From: Donghicola tyrosinivorans
GTDB lineage: Bacteria > Pseudomonadota > Alphaproteobacteria > Rhodobacterales > Rhodobacteraceae
DNA length: 64,000 bases
Direction of reading: 5' to 3'
Assembly: GCF_003003355.1 (NCBI RefSeq)
Contig: NZ_PVTQ01000005.1
Coordinates: 186,001 to 250,000, forward strand
In this document: positions 44,123 to 53,253 of the stretch, piece after piece
Position numbering within the stretch: position 1 is the first letter of the stretch
How the letters are laid out: every line of letters begins with the position of its first letter
Made by a program: the position numbers and the translations under genes
Notes under the pieces: model-generated
Databases searched by the model: none
Seen by the model: only the letters and a program-made list of their open reading frames with translations
What the model was told of the DNA's origin: nothing

Positions 44123-44682
44123 GGGGCCAGCCAAGTGCCTTTGAACCCCTCGGACACCCGATAGACCGCCCGATAGTGGCGGATGGGCGTGATCCGCAGC
44201 AGCTCGACCTCAACCACCGCGCAGTCCAGCACTGCAAAGCGGCCAAAGTCCCCTTCGCTATGATGGTCCTGCGGCGAGGCGATGGCGTAGCCCGGATAGG
44301 GTGCGCCGCCATAGACGCGGCGGGCGCTTTCGGGAATACGCTCCCAGAGTTTGGCCAGATATTTTCGGGGACGTTCTTCAACCTCGACCCGCAGGCGGAT
44401 TTGCAGGTTTTCCTCATCGTCCCAGACCAGCAAGCTTGCCCGTTGGTCCATCCGGATTTCTGCAACCTTTTCCGATGCACCATCGGTGTGAACGGTCAAA
44501 AGGCCAGACGCCTGATCGGCCCCGCGCAACACCACTGTTCGCGCTTGGGGCCAACCCGAGAGCCCCGTGGTCGCCAGCGTCATGGTTCGCGCTGCCGCCG
44601 TGGGCTCGGCAACCCCTGCCCGCAGCCGATCCCAGCCAAGGGCCAGAAACGAATGCAGGTCAGGGGTCGCGCTATCATTCAT
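44119..44682 (-). CDS. Pyridoxamine 5'-phosphate oxidase-like flavin protein (Alr4036 group)
   Basis: 187 residues. The split-barrel FMN-binding fold is recognised by [20 protein letters not shown] (about 33-52) and [20 protein letters not shown]. The C-terminal half lacks the PdxH closing motif, so it is a PNPOx-family relative rather than PdxH. The ATG at 44682 was chosen because GGAGAG lies eight bases upstream; it overlaps the rlmE stop. The substrate is unknown. Confidence 0.78.
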   Translation of the reverse strand: MNDSATPDLHSFLALGWDRLRAGVAEPTAAARTMTLATTGLSGWPQARTVVLRGADQASGLLTVHTDGASEKVAEIRMDQRASLLVWDDEENLQIRLRVEVEERPRKYLAKLWERIPESARRVYGGAPYPGYAIASPQDHHSEGDFGRFAVLDCAVVEVELLRITPIRHYRAVYRVSEGFKGTWLAP

Positions 44683-45418
44683 CGTCATCGCTCTCCGCAT
44701 TGGGATCGCCGCGATAGCCGGTGGCCACCACGAATTTCTCGGAACTGTCAGCGCGGGACGACGGCGGCTTGATGTTCACCACTTTGGTAAAGCGCTGCTT
44801 CAGGATCTTTTGCAGATCACCCTCCGCGCCGCCCGCCAGAACTTTAGCCACAAAGGTGCCGCCCGGTTCTAGGACGTCAAAGGCGAAATAGGCCGCAGCT
44901 TCGCACAAGGCGATAATGCGCAGGTGGTCGGTCTGCTTATGACCGCTAGAGGCCGCCGCCATATCCGACATAACCACATTCGCGGTGCCGCCTAGCCATT
45001 CCTTAACCTTTTCATCCGCGTCATCTTCCAAGAAGTCCAACTGGTGGATTTCCGCGCCCGCGATGGGTTCCACTTCTTGCAGGTCTACGCCCAGAATGGT
45101 GCCGATCGCCTTGCCCTTCTTTTCGCCCAAGGCATTCACGCGGGGAACAGCCACCTGACACCAGCCCCCCGGCGCACAGCCAAGGTCCACCACGCGGGCA
45201 CCGGGCACCAGAAAGCGGAACTTGTCGTCCAGCTCCATGATCTTGAAGGCCGCACGGCCCCGATAGCCTTCGTCCTTGGCGCGCTTCACATACGGATCGT
45301 TCAACTGGCGCTGCAACCAGCGCTGCTGACTGGTGGTGCGCCCGCGGGCGGTTTTCACTTTGACCGTCAGATCACGCTGGCCGCGGCCCGAGGTATTCTT
45401 GGTGGTTTTCTTCTTCAT
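44675..45418 (-). CDS. rlmE: 23S rRNA 2'-O-ribose U2552 methyltransferase RlmE
   Basis: 247 residues, somewhat longer than E. coli RlmE because of basic and acidic extensions at the ends. The SAM motif is [16 protein letters not shown] (about residue 76-91), with [16 protein letters not shown] and [19 protein letters not shown] carrying the conserved Asp and Lys. It methylates U2552 in the 50S subunit. It overlaps ppx upstream (ATGA) and the PNPOx-like gene downstream. Confidence 0.93.
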   Translation of the reverse strand: MKKKTTKNTSGRGQRDLTVKVKTARGRTTSQQRWLQRQLNDPYVKRAKDEGYRGRAAFKIMELDDKFRFLVPGARVVDLGCAPGGWCQVAVPRVNALGEKKGKAIGTILGVDLQEVEPIAGAEIHQLDFLEDDADEKVKEWLGGTANVVMSDMAAASSGHKQTDHLRIIALCEAAAYFAFDVLEPGGTFVAKVLAGGAEGDLQKILKQRFTKVVNIKPPSSRADSSEKFVVATGYRGDPNAESDDDE

Positions 45419-46536
45419 ACGGTTTCACTGTCCTTGAGAACGCCGTCAGCGCTCATCTGAGCATAAAGCAGCCCCTCGCGCAGGCCCCGATCCGCCACCG
45501 AAAGGCGGTCCGTCGGCCAACAGCGCAGCAGCGCCTGCAAAATAGCGGCCCCTGACATGATCAGGGTCTGGCGGTCATTGCCGATGCGCGGGTCCTTGCG
45601 GCGCCCGTCCGGCCCCAGCGCCAGATAATTGTCGATTACCTTGTTGATCTGGTCCGAGTTCATGCGCAACCCGTCCACCTTGGTCCGGTCATAGCGCTTT
45701 AGCCCTAGATGACTGGCAGCCACGGTGGTGACGGTGCCGCTGGTGCCGACAATCTGGAACCCCTGCCGCGCCTGTTCACGGGCGTAGGGGGCGAACTCGG
45801 CCAGGTTCTCTTCGAAGAACCAACTCATCAAGGCAAAACGGGCCGAGTCATCCTCGACGTCGGAAAACTGTTCACGCAGGGTGGCAACGCCCAAAGGCAC
45901 GCTGATCCAGTCCACCACCTTGGCCGGCGGATAGCGCAGGCGCGGGCCACGCGGGGTGAACCCCTGATGCAGCCGCATGATCGCCCGCGAGCGTTCGCGG
46001 CGCGGCACCTGCGCCAGATCAATCCACACCAGCTCGGTCGAGCCGCCGCCGATATCCACCACCAACAACTGCTGGGTGCGCGCACTCACCAGCGGCGCGC
46101 AGGATACCACGGCCAGACGCGCCTCTTCTTCAGGCGTGATGATTTCCAACTGCAAGCCAGTCTCGCGCCGTGCCTGTTGCAAGAACTGGCGGGCGTTGTG
46201 TGCACGGCGGCAAGCCTCGGTAGCCACCAGACGCATCTTGGTGACCTTGTGCCGTTTCAGTTTGCTTTGGCATACCTTTAGGGCCTGCACAGTTCTGTGC
46301 ATGGCGGCCCGGCTGAGGCAACCAGTACTTTCCAAACCCTCGCCCAACTGGACGGACTTTGAAAAGCTGTCGACCACCGTGAACTGAGCGCCATTTGGTC
46401 TGGCAATCAGCATCCGGCAGCTATTTGTGCCCAAATCCAAGGCAGCATACAGCGCGTTCGGATCGGGCGATGCGCGCTCGGCGCTCTCGACCGGTTTCGG
46501 GAGTGCGCCCGCGCGAACGGGACGCTTGGGCGTCAT
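45415..46536 (-). CDS. Ppx/GppA-family phosphatase
   Basis: 373 residues. ASKHA ATPase-fold motifs are visible: [18 protein letters not shown] (about 29-46), [15 protein letters not shown] (phosphate 2 region, about 150-164) and [16 protein letters not shown] (adenosine region). Members cleave exopolyphosphate or pppGpp; the sequence does not say which. The ATG at 46536 follows GGAGGGCG; a start five codons upstream is less likely. The 229-bp divergent region to the next operon has a small palindrome GCACATGTGC at 46595-46604. Confidence 0.88.
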   Translation of the reverse strand: MTPKRPVRAGALPKPVESAERASPDPNALYAALDLGTNSCRMLIARPNGAQFTVVDSFSKSVQLGEGLESTGCLSRAAMHRTVQALKVCQSKLKRHKVTKMRLVATEACRRAHNARQFLQQARRETGLQLEIITPEEEARLAVVSCAPLVSARTQQLLVVDIGGGSTELVWIDLAQVPRRERSRAIMRLHQGFTPRGPRLRYPPAKVVDWISVPLGVATLREQFSDVEDDSARFALMSWFFEENLAEFAPYAREQARQGFQIVGTSGTVTTVAASHLGLKRYDRTKVDGLRMNSDQINKVIDNYLALGPDGRRKDPRIGNDRQTLIMSGAAILQALLRCWPTDRLSVADRGLREGLLYAQMSADGVLKDSETV

Positions 46537-46765
46537 CTTTACGCCCTCCATTTCGTGTTACCTTCAGGGTAGTCATTGGCTGCCCGATACGCAAGCACAT
46601 GTGCGACACATGTTCATGATGCGAAACTTTCACGGGCGCAGCCGTGGCCCCTTTCCGCCCTTCGATATAGGATCGCGTCGCAGTCACGTTTGAGAGTGTC
46701 GAAATTCGACCAAGGCGACGCAAACGGGCGTTCTAGAACGAACCTATAGGGAAAAGGGAATCGCA

Positions 46766-47062
46766 ATGCCTGACATCACCATCGTTTACTGGCGCGATAT
46801 TCCGGCCCAGGTCATCGTCGGAAAAGGCCGCCGCGGCGCAAAAGTGCAGTTGCCAGAGCGTTTCGAACAGGCCATCGACCGCGCCGCCATGAAATCGGGC
46901 GCGGACGGAACCGACGACTATCTGGCCGAATGGCGCAAAGCGGTTGTGGACACCCGCGAAGGCGATCCCCAGACCCTTGCCGAGGCCGAGGCGGCCCGGT
47001 TGGTTGAGGAATTCGATCAGGAGCGCATCAAGGCCCTGATTGAGAACGGAGGCCGTGCGTGA
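46766..47062 (+). CDS. Virulence-factor family (PF13769-like) small protein
   Basis: 98 residues. The opening MPDITIVYWRDIPAQVIVGKG and DTREGDPQTLAEAEAARLVEE are those of the small protein annotated as virulence factor in Rhodobacterales next to methylenetetrahydrofolate reductase. That name comes from database habit and does not tell a function. It overlaps the next gene by 4 bp (GTGA), so it is probably needed together with the one-carbon enzymes downstream. Confidence 0.7.
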   Translation: MPDITIVYWRDIPAQVIVGKGRRGAKVQLPERFEQAIDRAAMKSGADGTDDYLAEWRKAVVDTREGDPQTLAEAEAARLVEEFDQERIKALIENGGRA

Positions 47063-48015
47063 GCACGCCCCGCAAGGTTTGGGAGGCCGCCATGGCTCTG
47101 TTGAATTTCCGCAAGCGCGAAGAAACCACCGGTGTAAATCCGCAGGTCGAGGCTTTCCTTCAGGACCACTCGATCGAGGTGATGCCCCGCACCGCGGCAA
47201 AGGTTGAGAACTTCCGCGACCTGCTGCCCGAAGGCACCCGCGTTTATATCGCCCACATCGATGGCACCCCCATCGAAGATATGGTCGAAACCGCCGCCCG
47301 CCTGACCGATGACGGCTTTCAGGTCATGCCCCACTTCCCCGCCCGCATCATCAAGGACGCGGCGATGCTGGAAGAGTGGATCAGCCGTTACCAGAACGAT
47401 GCAGGCGTCAAACAGGCCCTGCTGCTGGCTGGCGGTGTGGCCGAGCCGAAGGGCGAGTTCCACAGCTCGATGCAGCTGATGGAAACCGGCCTTTTCGATC
47501 GCGCGGGCTTCACCCGTCTACACGTGGCCGGTCACCCCGAAGGCAACAAGGACATCGACCCCAGCGGCGGCGACAAGAACGTCATGGACGCCCTGCGCTG
47601 GAAAGCCTCGTTCGCCGAGCGCACCGACGCAAAGATGGCGCTGGCCACCCAGTTCTGCTTTGAAGCCAAGCCGATCATCCAATGGGCCGACAGCATCAAA
47701 GCGGCAGGCGTCGATCTACCGATCCACATCGGGATTGCCGGCCCTGCCAAGCTTCAAACCATGATCAAATTCGCCATCGCCTGCGGCGTCGGCCCCTCGC
47801 TGAAGGTGCTGCAGAAGCGTGCGAAAGACGTGACCAAGCTGATGCTGCCGTTCGAGCCCAATGAGGTCATCGCAGATCTGGCCGCCCACAAGGCCGCCAA
47901 CCCTGATTTCAACATCACCAATGTGCATTTCTTCCCGCTGGGGGGCATTGCCACCAATGCCCAGTGGGCCATCGATAACGGCGGTCGCGCTTCCGTGCCC
48001 GCAAACCAGAACTAA
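47059..48015 (+). CDS. Methylenetetrahydrofolate reductase-family protein
   Basis: 318 residues, a MetF-like TIM barrel. It reduces 5,10-methylene-THF to 5-methyl-THF with FAD. Visible: VYIAHIDGTPIEDMVETAAR (about 62-81), VAGHPEGNKDIDP (about 156-168), TQFCFEAKPIIQW and LPIHIGIAGPAKLQT (about 216-230). The sequence belongs to the MTHFR-like branch found in roseobacters rather than the E. coli MetF branch. GTG start with GGAGG seven bases upstream. The next gene takes its product, methyl-THF. Confidence 0.85.
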   Translation: MSTPRKVWEAAMALLNFRKREETTGVNPQVEAFLQDHSIEVMPRTAAKVENFRDLLPEGTRVYIAHIDGTPIEDMVETAARLTDDGFQVMPHFPARIIKDAAMLEEWISRYQNDAGVKQALLLAGGVAEPKGEFHSSMQLMETGLFDRAGFTRLHVAGHPEGNKDIDPSGGDKNVMDALRWKASFAERTDAKMALATQFCFEAKPIIQWADSIKAAGVDLPIHIGIAGPAKLQTMIKFAIACGVGPSLKVLQKRAKDVTKLMLPFEPNEVIADLAAHKAANPDFNITNVHFFPLGGIATNAQWAIDNGGRASVPANQN

Positions 48016-48024
48016 GGACCAGCC

Positions 48025-48990
48025 ATGACCCGCACTGTCATCGAGTCGAAAACCAAGACTGTCACCATCGGCTTTGACGAGCCCTTCTGCGTCATCGGCG
48101 AACGTATCAACCCCACCGGCCGCAAGAAGCTGGCGGCCGAGTTGGAAGCAGGCGATTTCAGCACCGTTGAAAAAGACGCGCTGGAACAGGTCGCTTGCGG
48201 GGCCATGGTCCTCGATATCAACGCGGGGGTTGTCTACAACTCGAACCCCAACCCGAACGAGACCGAACCGCCGCTGATGACCAAGATGATCCAGCTGGTG
48301 CAGGGGCTGACCGACACGCCGCTGTGTATCGACAGCTCGGTTCCTGCCGCGCTTGAGGCCGGTCTGGCCGCCGCCGAAGGCCGCCCGCTGCTAAATTCGG
48401 TCACCGGCGAGGAAGATCGTCTGGAACTGGTTCTACCGCTGGTCAAAAAGTACAACGTGCCCGTTGTAGCGATCTCGAACGACGACACCGGCATCTCGGA
48501 AGACCCCGATGTACGCTTTGCCGTCGCCAAGAAGATCGTCGAGCGCGCCGCCGATTTCGGCATCCCCGCCTATGACATCGTCGTCGACCCGCTGGTGATG
48601 CCCGTCGGCGCCATGGCAACCGCTGGCCAGCAGGTGTTTGCTCTGGTCCGCCGCCTGCGCGAGGAACTGGGCGTCAACACCACCTGCGGCGCGTCGAACA
48701 TCAGCTTCGGCCTGCCCAACCGCCACGGCATCAATGCTGCCTTCTTGCCCATGGCCATCGGCGCAGGCATGACCAGCGCGATCATGAACCCTGTACGTCA
48801 GGTTGAAATGGAAGCCATCAAAGCGGCCAACATGCTGATGAACCACGACGCGAATGGCAGTGCTTGGATCCACTTCTCGAAGGTCTTGGAAGCGACCAAA
48901 GAAGGTGCAACCTTCGCAGAAGCCGCACAAGCTGCCCAAGCAGCAGGCGGTGCCCGCGGTGGTCGTCGCGGTGGCCGCCGTCGCGGTTAA
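48025..48990 (+). CDS. Methyltetrahydrofolate:corrinoid/iron-sulfur protein-type methyltransferase (pterin-binding)
   Basis: 321 residues. Pterin-binding TIM barrel: FCVIGERINPTGRKKLAAEL (about 21-40), AMVLDINAGVVYN (about 60-72), CIDSSVPAALEAGL (about 98-111), and CGASNISFGLPNRHGINAAF (about 225-244). The same domain is part of MetH and of AcsE-type proteins, and here it is free-standing, as in the split methionine synthases of roseobacters. The last 20 residues are Arg/Gly-rich (GGARGGRRGG...), which is unusual for this enzyme. A palindrome follows the stop by one base. Confidence 0.85.
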   Translation: MTRTVIESKTKTVTIGFDEPFCVIGERINPTGRKKLAAELEAGDFSTVEKDALEQVACGAMVLDINAGVVYNSNPNPNETEPPLMTKMIQLVQGLTDTPLCIDSSVPAALEAGLAAAEGRPLLNSVTGEEDRLELVLPLVKKYNVPVVAISNDDTGISEDPDVRFAVAKKIVERAADFGIPAYDIVVDPLVMPVGAMATAGQQVFALVRRLREELGVNTTCGASNISFGLPNRHGINAAFLPMAIGAGMTSAIMNPVRQVEMEAIKAANMLMNHDANGSAWIHFSKVLEATKEGATFAEAAQAAQAAGGARGGRRGGRRRG

Positions 48991-48991
48991 C

Positions 48992-49036
48992 CACATTTTT
49001 ACGTAAAAATGTGCAGGCTGGCCCTATGGCCAGCCT
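48992..49036. repeat. Perfect 22-bp palindrome followed by a start-codon hairpin
   Basis: CACATTTTTAC and GTAAAAATGTG at 48992-49013 form a perfect dyad. Then AGGCTGGCC, CTAT, GGCCAGCCT at 49015-49036, followed by TT, forms a second hairpin. The ATG of the next small gene starts in the CTAT loop (49026-49028). Confidence 0.8.
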
Positions 49037-49256
49037 TTCGCGTTTCCGCCCCGTAGATGATTGGATCGATCAAATCTTCGCGTCAAAATCGGCGCGAGAA
49101 GGCGGCATCGTGCGCCGCTCCGTTCTATCCGTGGAAAGAGAGATCGGCCGCGGCAGGCTGGAACTGGAAGTGCGCCGCCGCGGCTATCACCTGATAGAGG
49201 CCGAAGAGCAGTTCATCATCATCTGCAATTCAGCCCCCTTAAAGATCATCTGTTGA
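49026..49256 (+). CDS. Small roseobacter protein often labelled phosphoribosylanthranilate isomerase
   Basis: 76 residues, FRPVDDWIDQIFASKSAREG near the start and RRRGYHLIEAEEQFIIICNS near the end. I recognise it as a short conserved protein found beside the methylenetetrahydrofolate reductase genes in Rhodobacterales, where it carries a phosphoribosylanthranilate isomerase name that its size cannot justify. The start ATG lies in a hairpin loop, and a GTG at 49011 is the alternative. The reading frame is well kept. Function unknown. Confidence 0.6.
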   Translation: MASLSRFRPVDDWIDQIFASKSAREGGIVRRSVLSVEREIGRGRLELEVRRRGYHLIEAEEQFIIICNSAPLKIIC

Positions 49257-49261
49257 GGGTC

Positions 49262-49315
49262 GAAAATTCTTCGCCGAAGAATTTTCTGGCATCATGATTT
49301 TCGGCGAAAATCATG
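49262..49315. repeat. Two tandem AT-rich palindromes at the end of aglK
   Basis: GAAAATTCTTCG, C, CGAAGAATTTTC at 49262-49286 and CATGATTTTCG, G, CGAAAATCATG at 49293-49315. The second includes the aglK stop codon (49311-49313, read on the minus strand). They lie between two convergent units and may act as bidirectional terminators or as transcript ends. Confidence 0.8.
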
Positions 49316-50408
49316 TACGATAAAGCAGCGACTGGCCGTTCCGGAACAGATGCACTTTCGCCGGGTCGGCGGTCATCTTCAGGGTTCTGCCACGCACACC
49401 GGTGTGGATACCGGGCAGCTTGGCGATGACCGGATCATGCTCCGGCTGCTGCTTTTTGAAGTACAGTAGCGTGACCTCACCCAAAGCTTCTTTGATCTCG
49501 ACGACACCGGAATAGGCATAATCGGGACCGCCAGTCTGGATCATGTCTTCGGGACGGATGCCGACCTCGACCTCTGCGCCCATGTCGCTGTCGCGAGTGG
49601 GCACATTGGACAGGATTGTTCCCTGACCTTCGGGCAGCGCGATGCGGGTTTGGGCACCGGTGCCCACGACTTTACCAGCCAAGAGGTTCATCTGGGGCGA
49701 GCCAATGAATTGCGCCACAAAGGTATTCTCGGGCCGTTCATAAAGTTCCAAGGGCGTGCCGACCTGCGCGATCCCGCCACCGGCCAGAACCACGATACGG
49801 CTGGCCAGTGTCATAGCCTCCACCTGATCGTGGGTCACGTAAATCATGGTGCTGTCGGGCATCTGCTCTTTCAGCTGCGCAATCTCGATCCGCGTCGCGA
49901 CACGCAAGGCCGCATCAAGGTTCGAGAGCGGCTCATCGAAGAGATAGACCTTGGGATCGCGCACGATCGAGCGGCCGATCGCCACCCGCTGACGCTGACC
50001 GCCGGACAGGGCCTTGGGCAGTCGGTCCAGATATGGCTCTAACTGCAAGATTTTGGCGGCGCGGTTCACGGCCTGACTGATTTCGTCCTTGGATTTGCCA
50101 GAGATCTTCAAGGCAAAGGACATATTTTCACGCACAGTCATATGCGGGTACAGCGCATAGGACTGGAACACCATCGCGATGCCCCGCTGTGCTGGCGGGA
50201 CGTTATTGACGACCTGACCATCAATCTGCAGCTCACCGCCCGAGATTTTCTCAAGTCCCGCGATCATCCGCAGCAGGGTGGATTTTCCGCAGCCCGAAGG
50301 GCCGACGAAGACGATCAACTCGCCGCGCTCAATCTCCAGATTGATGTCGCTTAGAACTTTGACCGGACCATAGGCCTTGGCCACATCCGTGAGTTTCAGT
50401 TCAGCCAT
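49311..50408 (-). CDS. aglK: Alpha-glucoside ABC transporter ATP-binding protein
   Basis: 365 residues. Walker A is GPSGCGKST, Q-loop MVFQSYALYPHMTV, signature LSGGQRQRVAIGRSIV and Walker B VYLFDEPLSNLDAALR. The C-terminal TOBE domain (GIRPEDMIQTGG) is of the MalK/UgpC type. It closes the aglEFGAK set, in the same order as the agl operon known from Sinorhizobium. Its stop is embedded in a palindrome. Confidence 0.92.
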   Translation of the reverse strand: MAELKLTDVAKAYGPVKVLSDINLEIERGELIVFVGPSGCGKSTLLRMIAGLEKISGGELQIDGQVVNNVPPAQRGIAMVFQSYALYPHMTVRENMSFALKISGKSKDEISQAVNRAAKILQLEPYLDRLPKALSGGQRQRVAIGRSIVRDPKVYLFDEPLSNLDAALRVATRIEIAQLKEQMPDSTMIYVTHDQVEAMTLASRIVVLAGGGIAQVGTPLELYERPENTFVAQFIGSPQMNLLAGKVVGTGAQTRIALPEGQGTILSNVPTRDSDMGAEVEVGIRPEDMIQTGGPDYAYSGVVEIKEALGEVTLLYFKKQQPEHDPVIAKLPGIHTGVRGRTLKMTADPAKVHLFRNGQSLLYRT

Positions 50409-50424
50409 AACGTCCCCCTCCCCT

Positions 50425-52083
50425 TTACATCTTTACCAAGAAACTGGGCTGCCACGGCCCCAGATGGATTTTGCCATCCTCGGCGACACCGCAGCTGCCG
50501 ATCTCGGTGCCGATGGTGTGCCACTCCCCTTGGGGGGCTGCGATGGTAGCCGGCGTGTCGGACATGTTGAAGGCGCAATAGATCACTTCGTCTTCAAAGC
50601 TGCGTTTGAACGACAGGACCTGACCTTCGACCATCAGATCGCTGTGCGCGCCTTTGACCAGCGCCAGATGGGCGTGGCGCATGCCGATCACACGGCGGTA
50701 ATGGTGCAGCAAGGCTGTGGGGTCTTTCTCTTGTGCAGCCACAGCTTTCGACAGGTGATCGCCCGACACAGGCAACCACGGACGGGCCGCCGAAGAAAAG
50801 CCGCCGTTCTGCGCCGCACCATCCCAAACCATCGGGGTACGGCAGCCATCGCGGCCTTTGAACTCGGGCCAGAACTCGATGCCGTAGGGGTCTTGCAGGT
50901 CCTCAAAGGCCACATCAGCCTCGGCCAGACCCAGTTCCTCGCCCTGATAGAGGCAGATCGAGCCGCGCAGACTGGCCAGCAGCGACGCATAAAGGCGCTG
51001 CGCCGCAGGCGTCAGATCCCAGCGCGACGCATGGCGCACCACGTCATGGTTCGAGAACGCCCAACAGGCCCAACCATCAGCGGCGACCTGATCCACATGG
51101 TTCAGCACGCGGACGATCTTTGCTGCGGTCAGCGGGTCTTTTTCCAGAAACTCAAAGGCATAGCACATCTGCACACCTTCGCCGTCACGGGTGTATTCGC
51201 CCATGATCTCAAGCCCGCGCTGCGCATCGCCCACTTCGCCTACGGCGGCCGCGCCCGGATACTCATCCAAGAGCGAACGGAAGCGTTTCAGAAAGGCCAG
51301 GTTTTCAGGCTGGTTCTTGGAATAGAGGTGGCGCTGGTGGTTATAGGGGTTCACCGAGGGCGCAATGGTGCTGTTGCGTTCTGCCTTGGGCAGCGCCGGG
51401 TTCGAGCGCAACTGCGCGTCGTGGAAGTAAAAGTTGATCGTGTCCAGACGGAAGCCATCCACGCCCCGCTCTAGCCAAAAGCGCGTTGCGGCCAGAACCG
51501 CATCCTGCACATCGGGATTGTGGAAGTTCAGGTCCGGTTGCGAGACAAGGAAGTTGTGCAGATAGTACTGTTCGCGCCGCGCATCCCACTGCCACGCCGG
51601 ACCACCAAAGATTGAAAGCCAGTTGTTGGGCGGGGTACCATCCTCTTTCGGGTCGGCCCAGACGTACCAATCGGCTTTGTCGTTGTCGTGGCTGGCACGG
51701 CTTTCCACAAACCACGGGTGCTGGTCCGAGGTGTGCGACATGACCAGATCGATCAGCACCTTGATACCGTACTGGTGCGCGGTCTCGATTACCGCGTCGA
51801 AATCGGCCAGCGTGCCGAACATCGGATCCACGTCGCAATAGTCGCTGACGTCGTAACCAAAATCCTTCATGGGCGAGATAAAGAACGGCGAAATCCAGAT
51901 CGCGTCCACCCCGAGCGAGGCGATATACGGCAGGCGCTGCACGATCCCCAGAAGGTCGCCAATGCCGTCGCCGTTGCTGTCCTGATAGCTGCGGGGATAA
52001 ATCTGGTAGATGACGGCGCCGCGCCACCAGTCGGGGTTTGCCGCTTTGGTCAGATGGGGTGCCATGTGTGTTTCGTCTTTCAT
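50425..52083 (-). CDS. aglA: GH13 alpha-glucosidase
   Basis: 552 residues. Cytoplasmic hydrolase of imported alpha-glucosides, GH13 subfamily 23-like. The four conserved regions are visible: DLVMSHTSDQHPWFVES, GVDGFRLDTINFYF with the nucleophile Asp, AAVGEVGD with the acid Glu, and FSNHDVVRHASR with the third Asp. No signal peptide. ATG at 52083 is taken (GAGA upstream); 52065 or a TTG at 52095 are less likely. It lies between aglG and aglK on the same strand. Confidence 0.9.
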   Translation of the reverse strand: MKDETHMAPHLTKAANPDWWRGAVIYQIYPRSYQDSNGDGIGDLLGIVQRLPYIASLGVDAIWISPFFISPMKDFGYDVSDYCDVDPMFGTLADFDAVIETAHQYGIKVLIDLVMSHTSDQHPWFVESRASHDNDKADWYVWADPKEDGTPPNNWLSIFGGPAWQWDARREQYYLHNFLVSQPDLNFHNPDVQDAVLAATRFWLERGVDGFRLDTINFYFHDAQLRSNPALPKAERNSTIAPSVNPYNHQRHLYSKNQPENLAFLKRFRSLLDEYPGAAAVGEVGDAQRGLEIMGEYTRDGEGVQMCYAFEFLEKDPLTAAKIVRVLNHVDQVAADGWACWAFSNHDVVRHASRWDLTPAAQRLYASLLASLRGSICLYQGEELGLAEADVAFEDLQDPYGIEFWPEFKGRDGCRTPMVWDGAAQNGGFSSAARPWLPVSGDHLSKAVAAQEKDPTALLHHYRRVIGMRHAHLALVKGAHSDLMVEGQVLSFKRSFEDEVIYCAFNMSDTPATIAAPQGEWHTIGTEIGSCGVAEDGKIHLGPWQPSFLVKM

Positions 52084-52106
52084 AGGTCGTCTCAAGGAAT
52101 GAGGAA

Positions 52107-53243
52107 TTATTTTACCGAGCCAGCCAGCAGGCCGCGCACCAGATAGCGTTGCATCAGGAAGAAAACCGCGATGGGTACTGCGATCGACACAAAGGCCGCC
52201 GTCGCCAGAATACCCCAGTCACCGCCGCGCGATCCCAGAAGGTCATCGGCGATCTTGCGGGTCATTACCCAGCTTTCGCTATCCGAAGGCAAGAAGACCT
52301 TAGCCACCAGCAGATCGTTCCACGTCCACAGGAACTGGAAGATCGCGAATGAAGCCAGCGCCGGAAAGCTGAGCGGTAGCACGATGCGGGTGAAAATCTG
52401 GAAATCCGTCGCCCCGTCTACCTTCGCGCCTTCGATGATGTCCTTGGGCAAGCCCACCATGTAGTTGCGCAAAAGGTAGATCGCCAGCGGCAGACCAAAG
52501 CCCGTATGGGCTAGCCAGATGCCGACAAAGCTTTGACCGATGCCAATGTCATTGTGCAGGCGCAACAGCGGCACCAGAGCCAGCTGCAACGGTACGACCA
52601 GCAGACCAACGATGCCCGCGATCAGGAAGCCACGGCCCGGAAACTCCATCCACGCCAAGGCGTAGGCGGCGAAGGCTGCGATGAGGATCGGGATCACGGT
52701 CGAGGGGATCGTCACGGTAAAGGTGTTGATAAAGGCCTGCGCCATCCCGTTGGAATAGAGCACACGCTCATAGTTGCCGGTGGTGAATTCCGGCGGCACG
52801 GCCGCGGCGAAGTAAACGCGCTGGCCTTTGGCGCTGGGGGCCTCGGGGGTGCGCATCTCAAAGGTGCCATCACCGTTGACGGTCAGGGTGCCGCCACCTT
52901 TGAGGTCTACGCTCTCGCCCGCTGTGATCCCAGTGGGATCAGAACGGCTGATCCCGAAAGCTACAACCTTTGCGCCCACTTGCGCATCGCTGCCCTCATA
53001 GATCGAGCCGGTCAGGACGAACGCCCCGCCCTCTTGCACCGCTTCGCCCGCAACGCGGGTGCCGAAGGTCTGCTCGGCGGGGAACGGTGCCTGCCACCAC
53101 GGGCTGGCCGAGATGTCATCGCGGTCCCGGAAGGATGATACAAACAGGCCCACGGTCGGAATGAGCCACAGCACCACAAGGATCAACACGGTGATGCGGG
53201 TGACCCATGTGAGGGCGGATTTATGTCCGGCGATATTCTCCAT
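52107..53243 (-). CDS. aglG: Alpha-glucoside ABC transporter permease AglG
   Basis: 378 residues. The MalG-like membrane core with EAA loop VGLPKDIIEGAKVDGATD lies in the second half. Between the first and second membrane segments there is an inserted region of about 110 residues (about 55-165; GGGTLTVNGDGTFEM), rich in Gly and beta-type sequence and probably periplasmic. The same enlarged loop is known from AglG relatives. 10 bp downstream of aglF. Confidence 0.88.
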   Translation of the reverse strand: MENIAGHKSALTWVTRITVLILVVLWLIPTVGLFVSSFRDRDDISASPWWQAPFPAEQTFGTRVAGEAVQEGGAFVLTGSIYEGSDAQVGAKVVAFGISRSDPTGITAGESVDLKGGGTLTVNGDGTFEMRTPEAPSAKGQRVYFAAAVPPEFTTGNYERVLYSNGMAQAFINTFTVTIPSTVIPILIAAFAAYALAWMEFPGRGFLIAGIVGLLVVPLQLALVPLLRLHNDIGIGQSFVGIWLAHTGFGLPLAIYLLRNYMVGLPKDIIEGAKVDGATDFQIFTRIVLPLSFPALASFAIFQFLWTWNDLLVAKVFLPSDSESWVMTRKIADDLLGSRGGDWGILATAAFVSIAVPIAVFFLMQRYLVRGLLAGSVK

Positions 53244-53253
53244 GTTCTCCCCC

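Noticed and set aside
46537-46765. Possible SAM or SAH riboswitch before the methyl-transfer operon
   Set aside because: I looked for paired elements of known SAM/SAH switches and saw only a short palindrome; no convincing fold.
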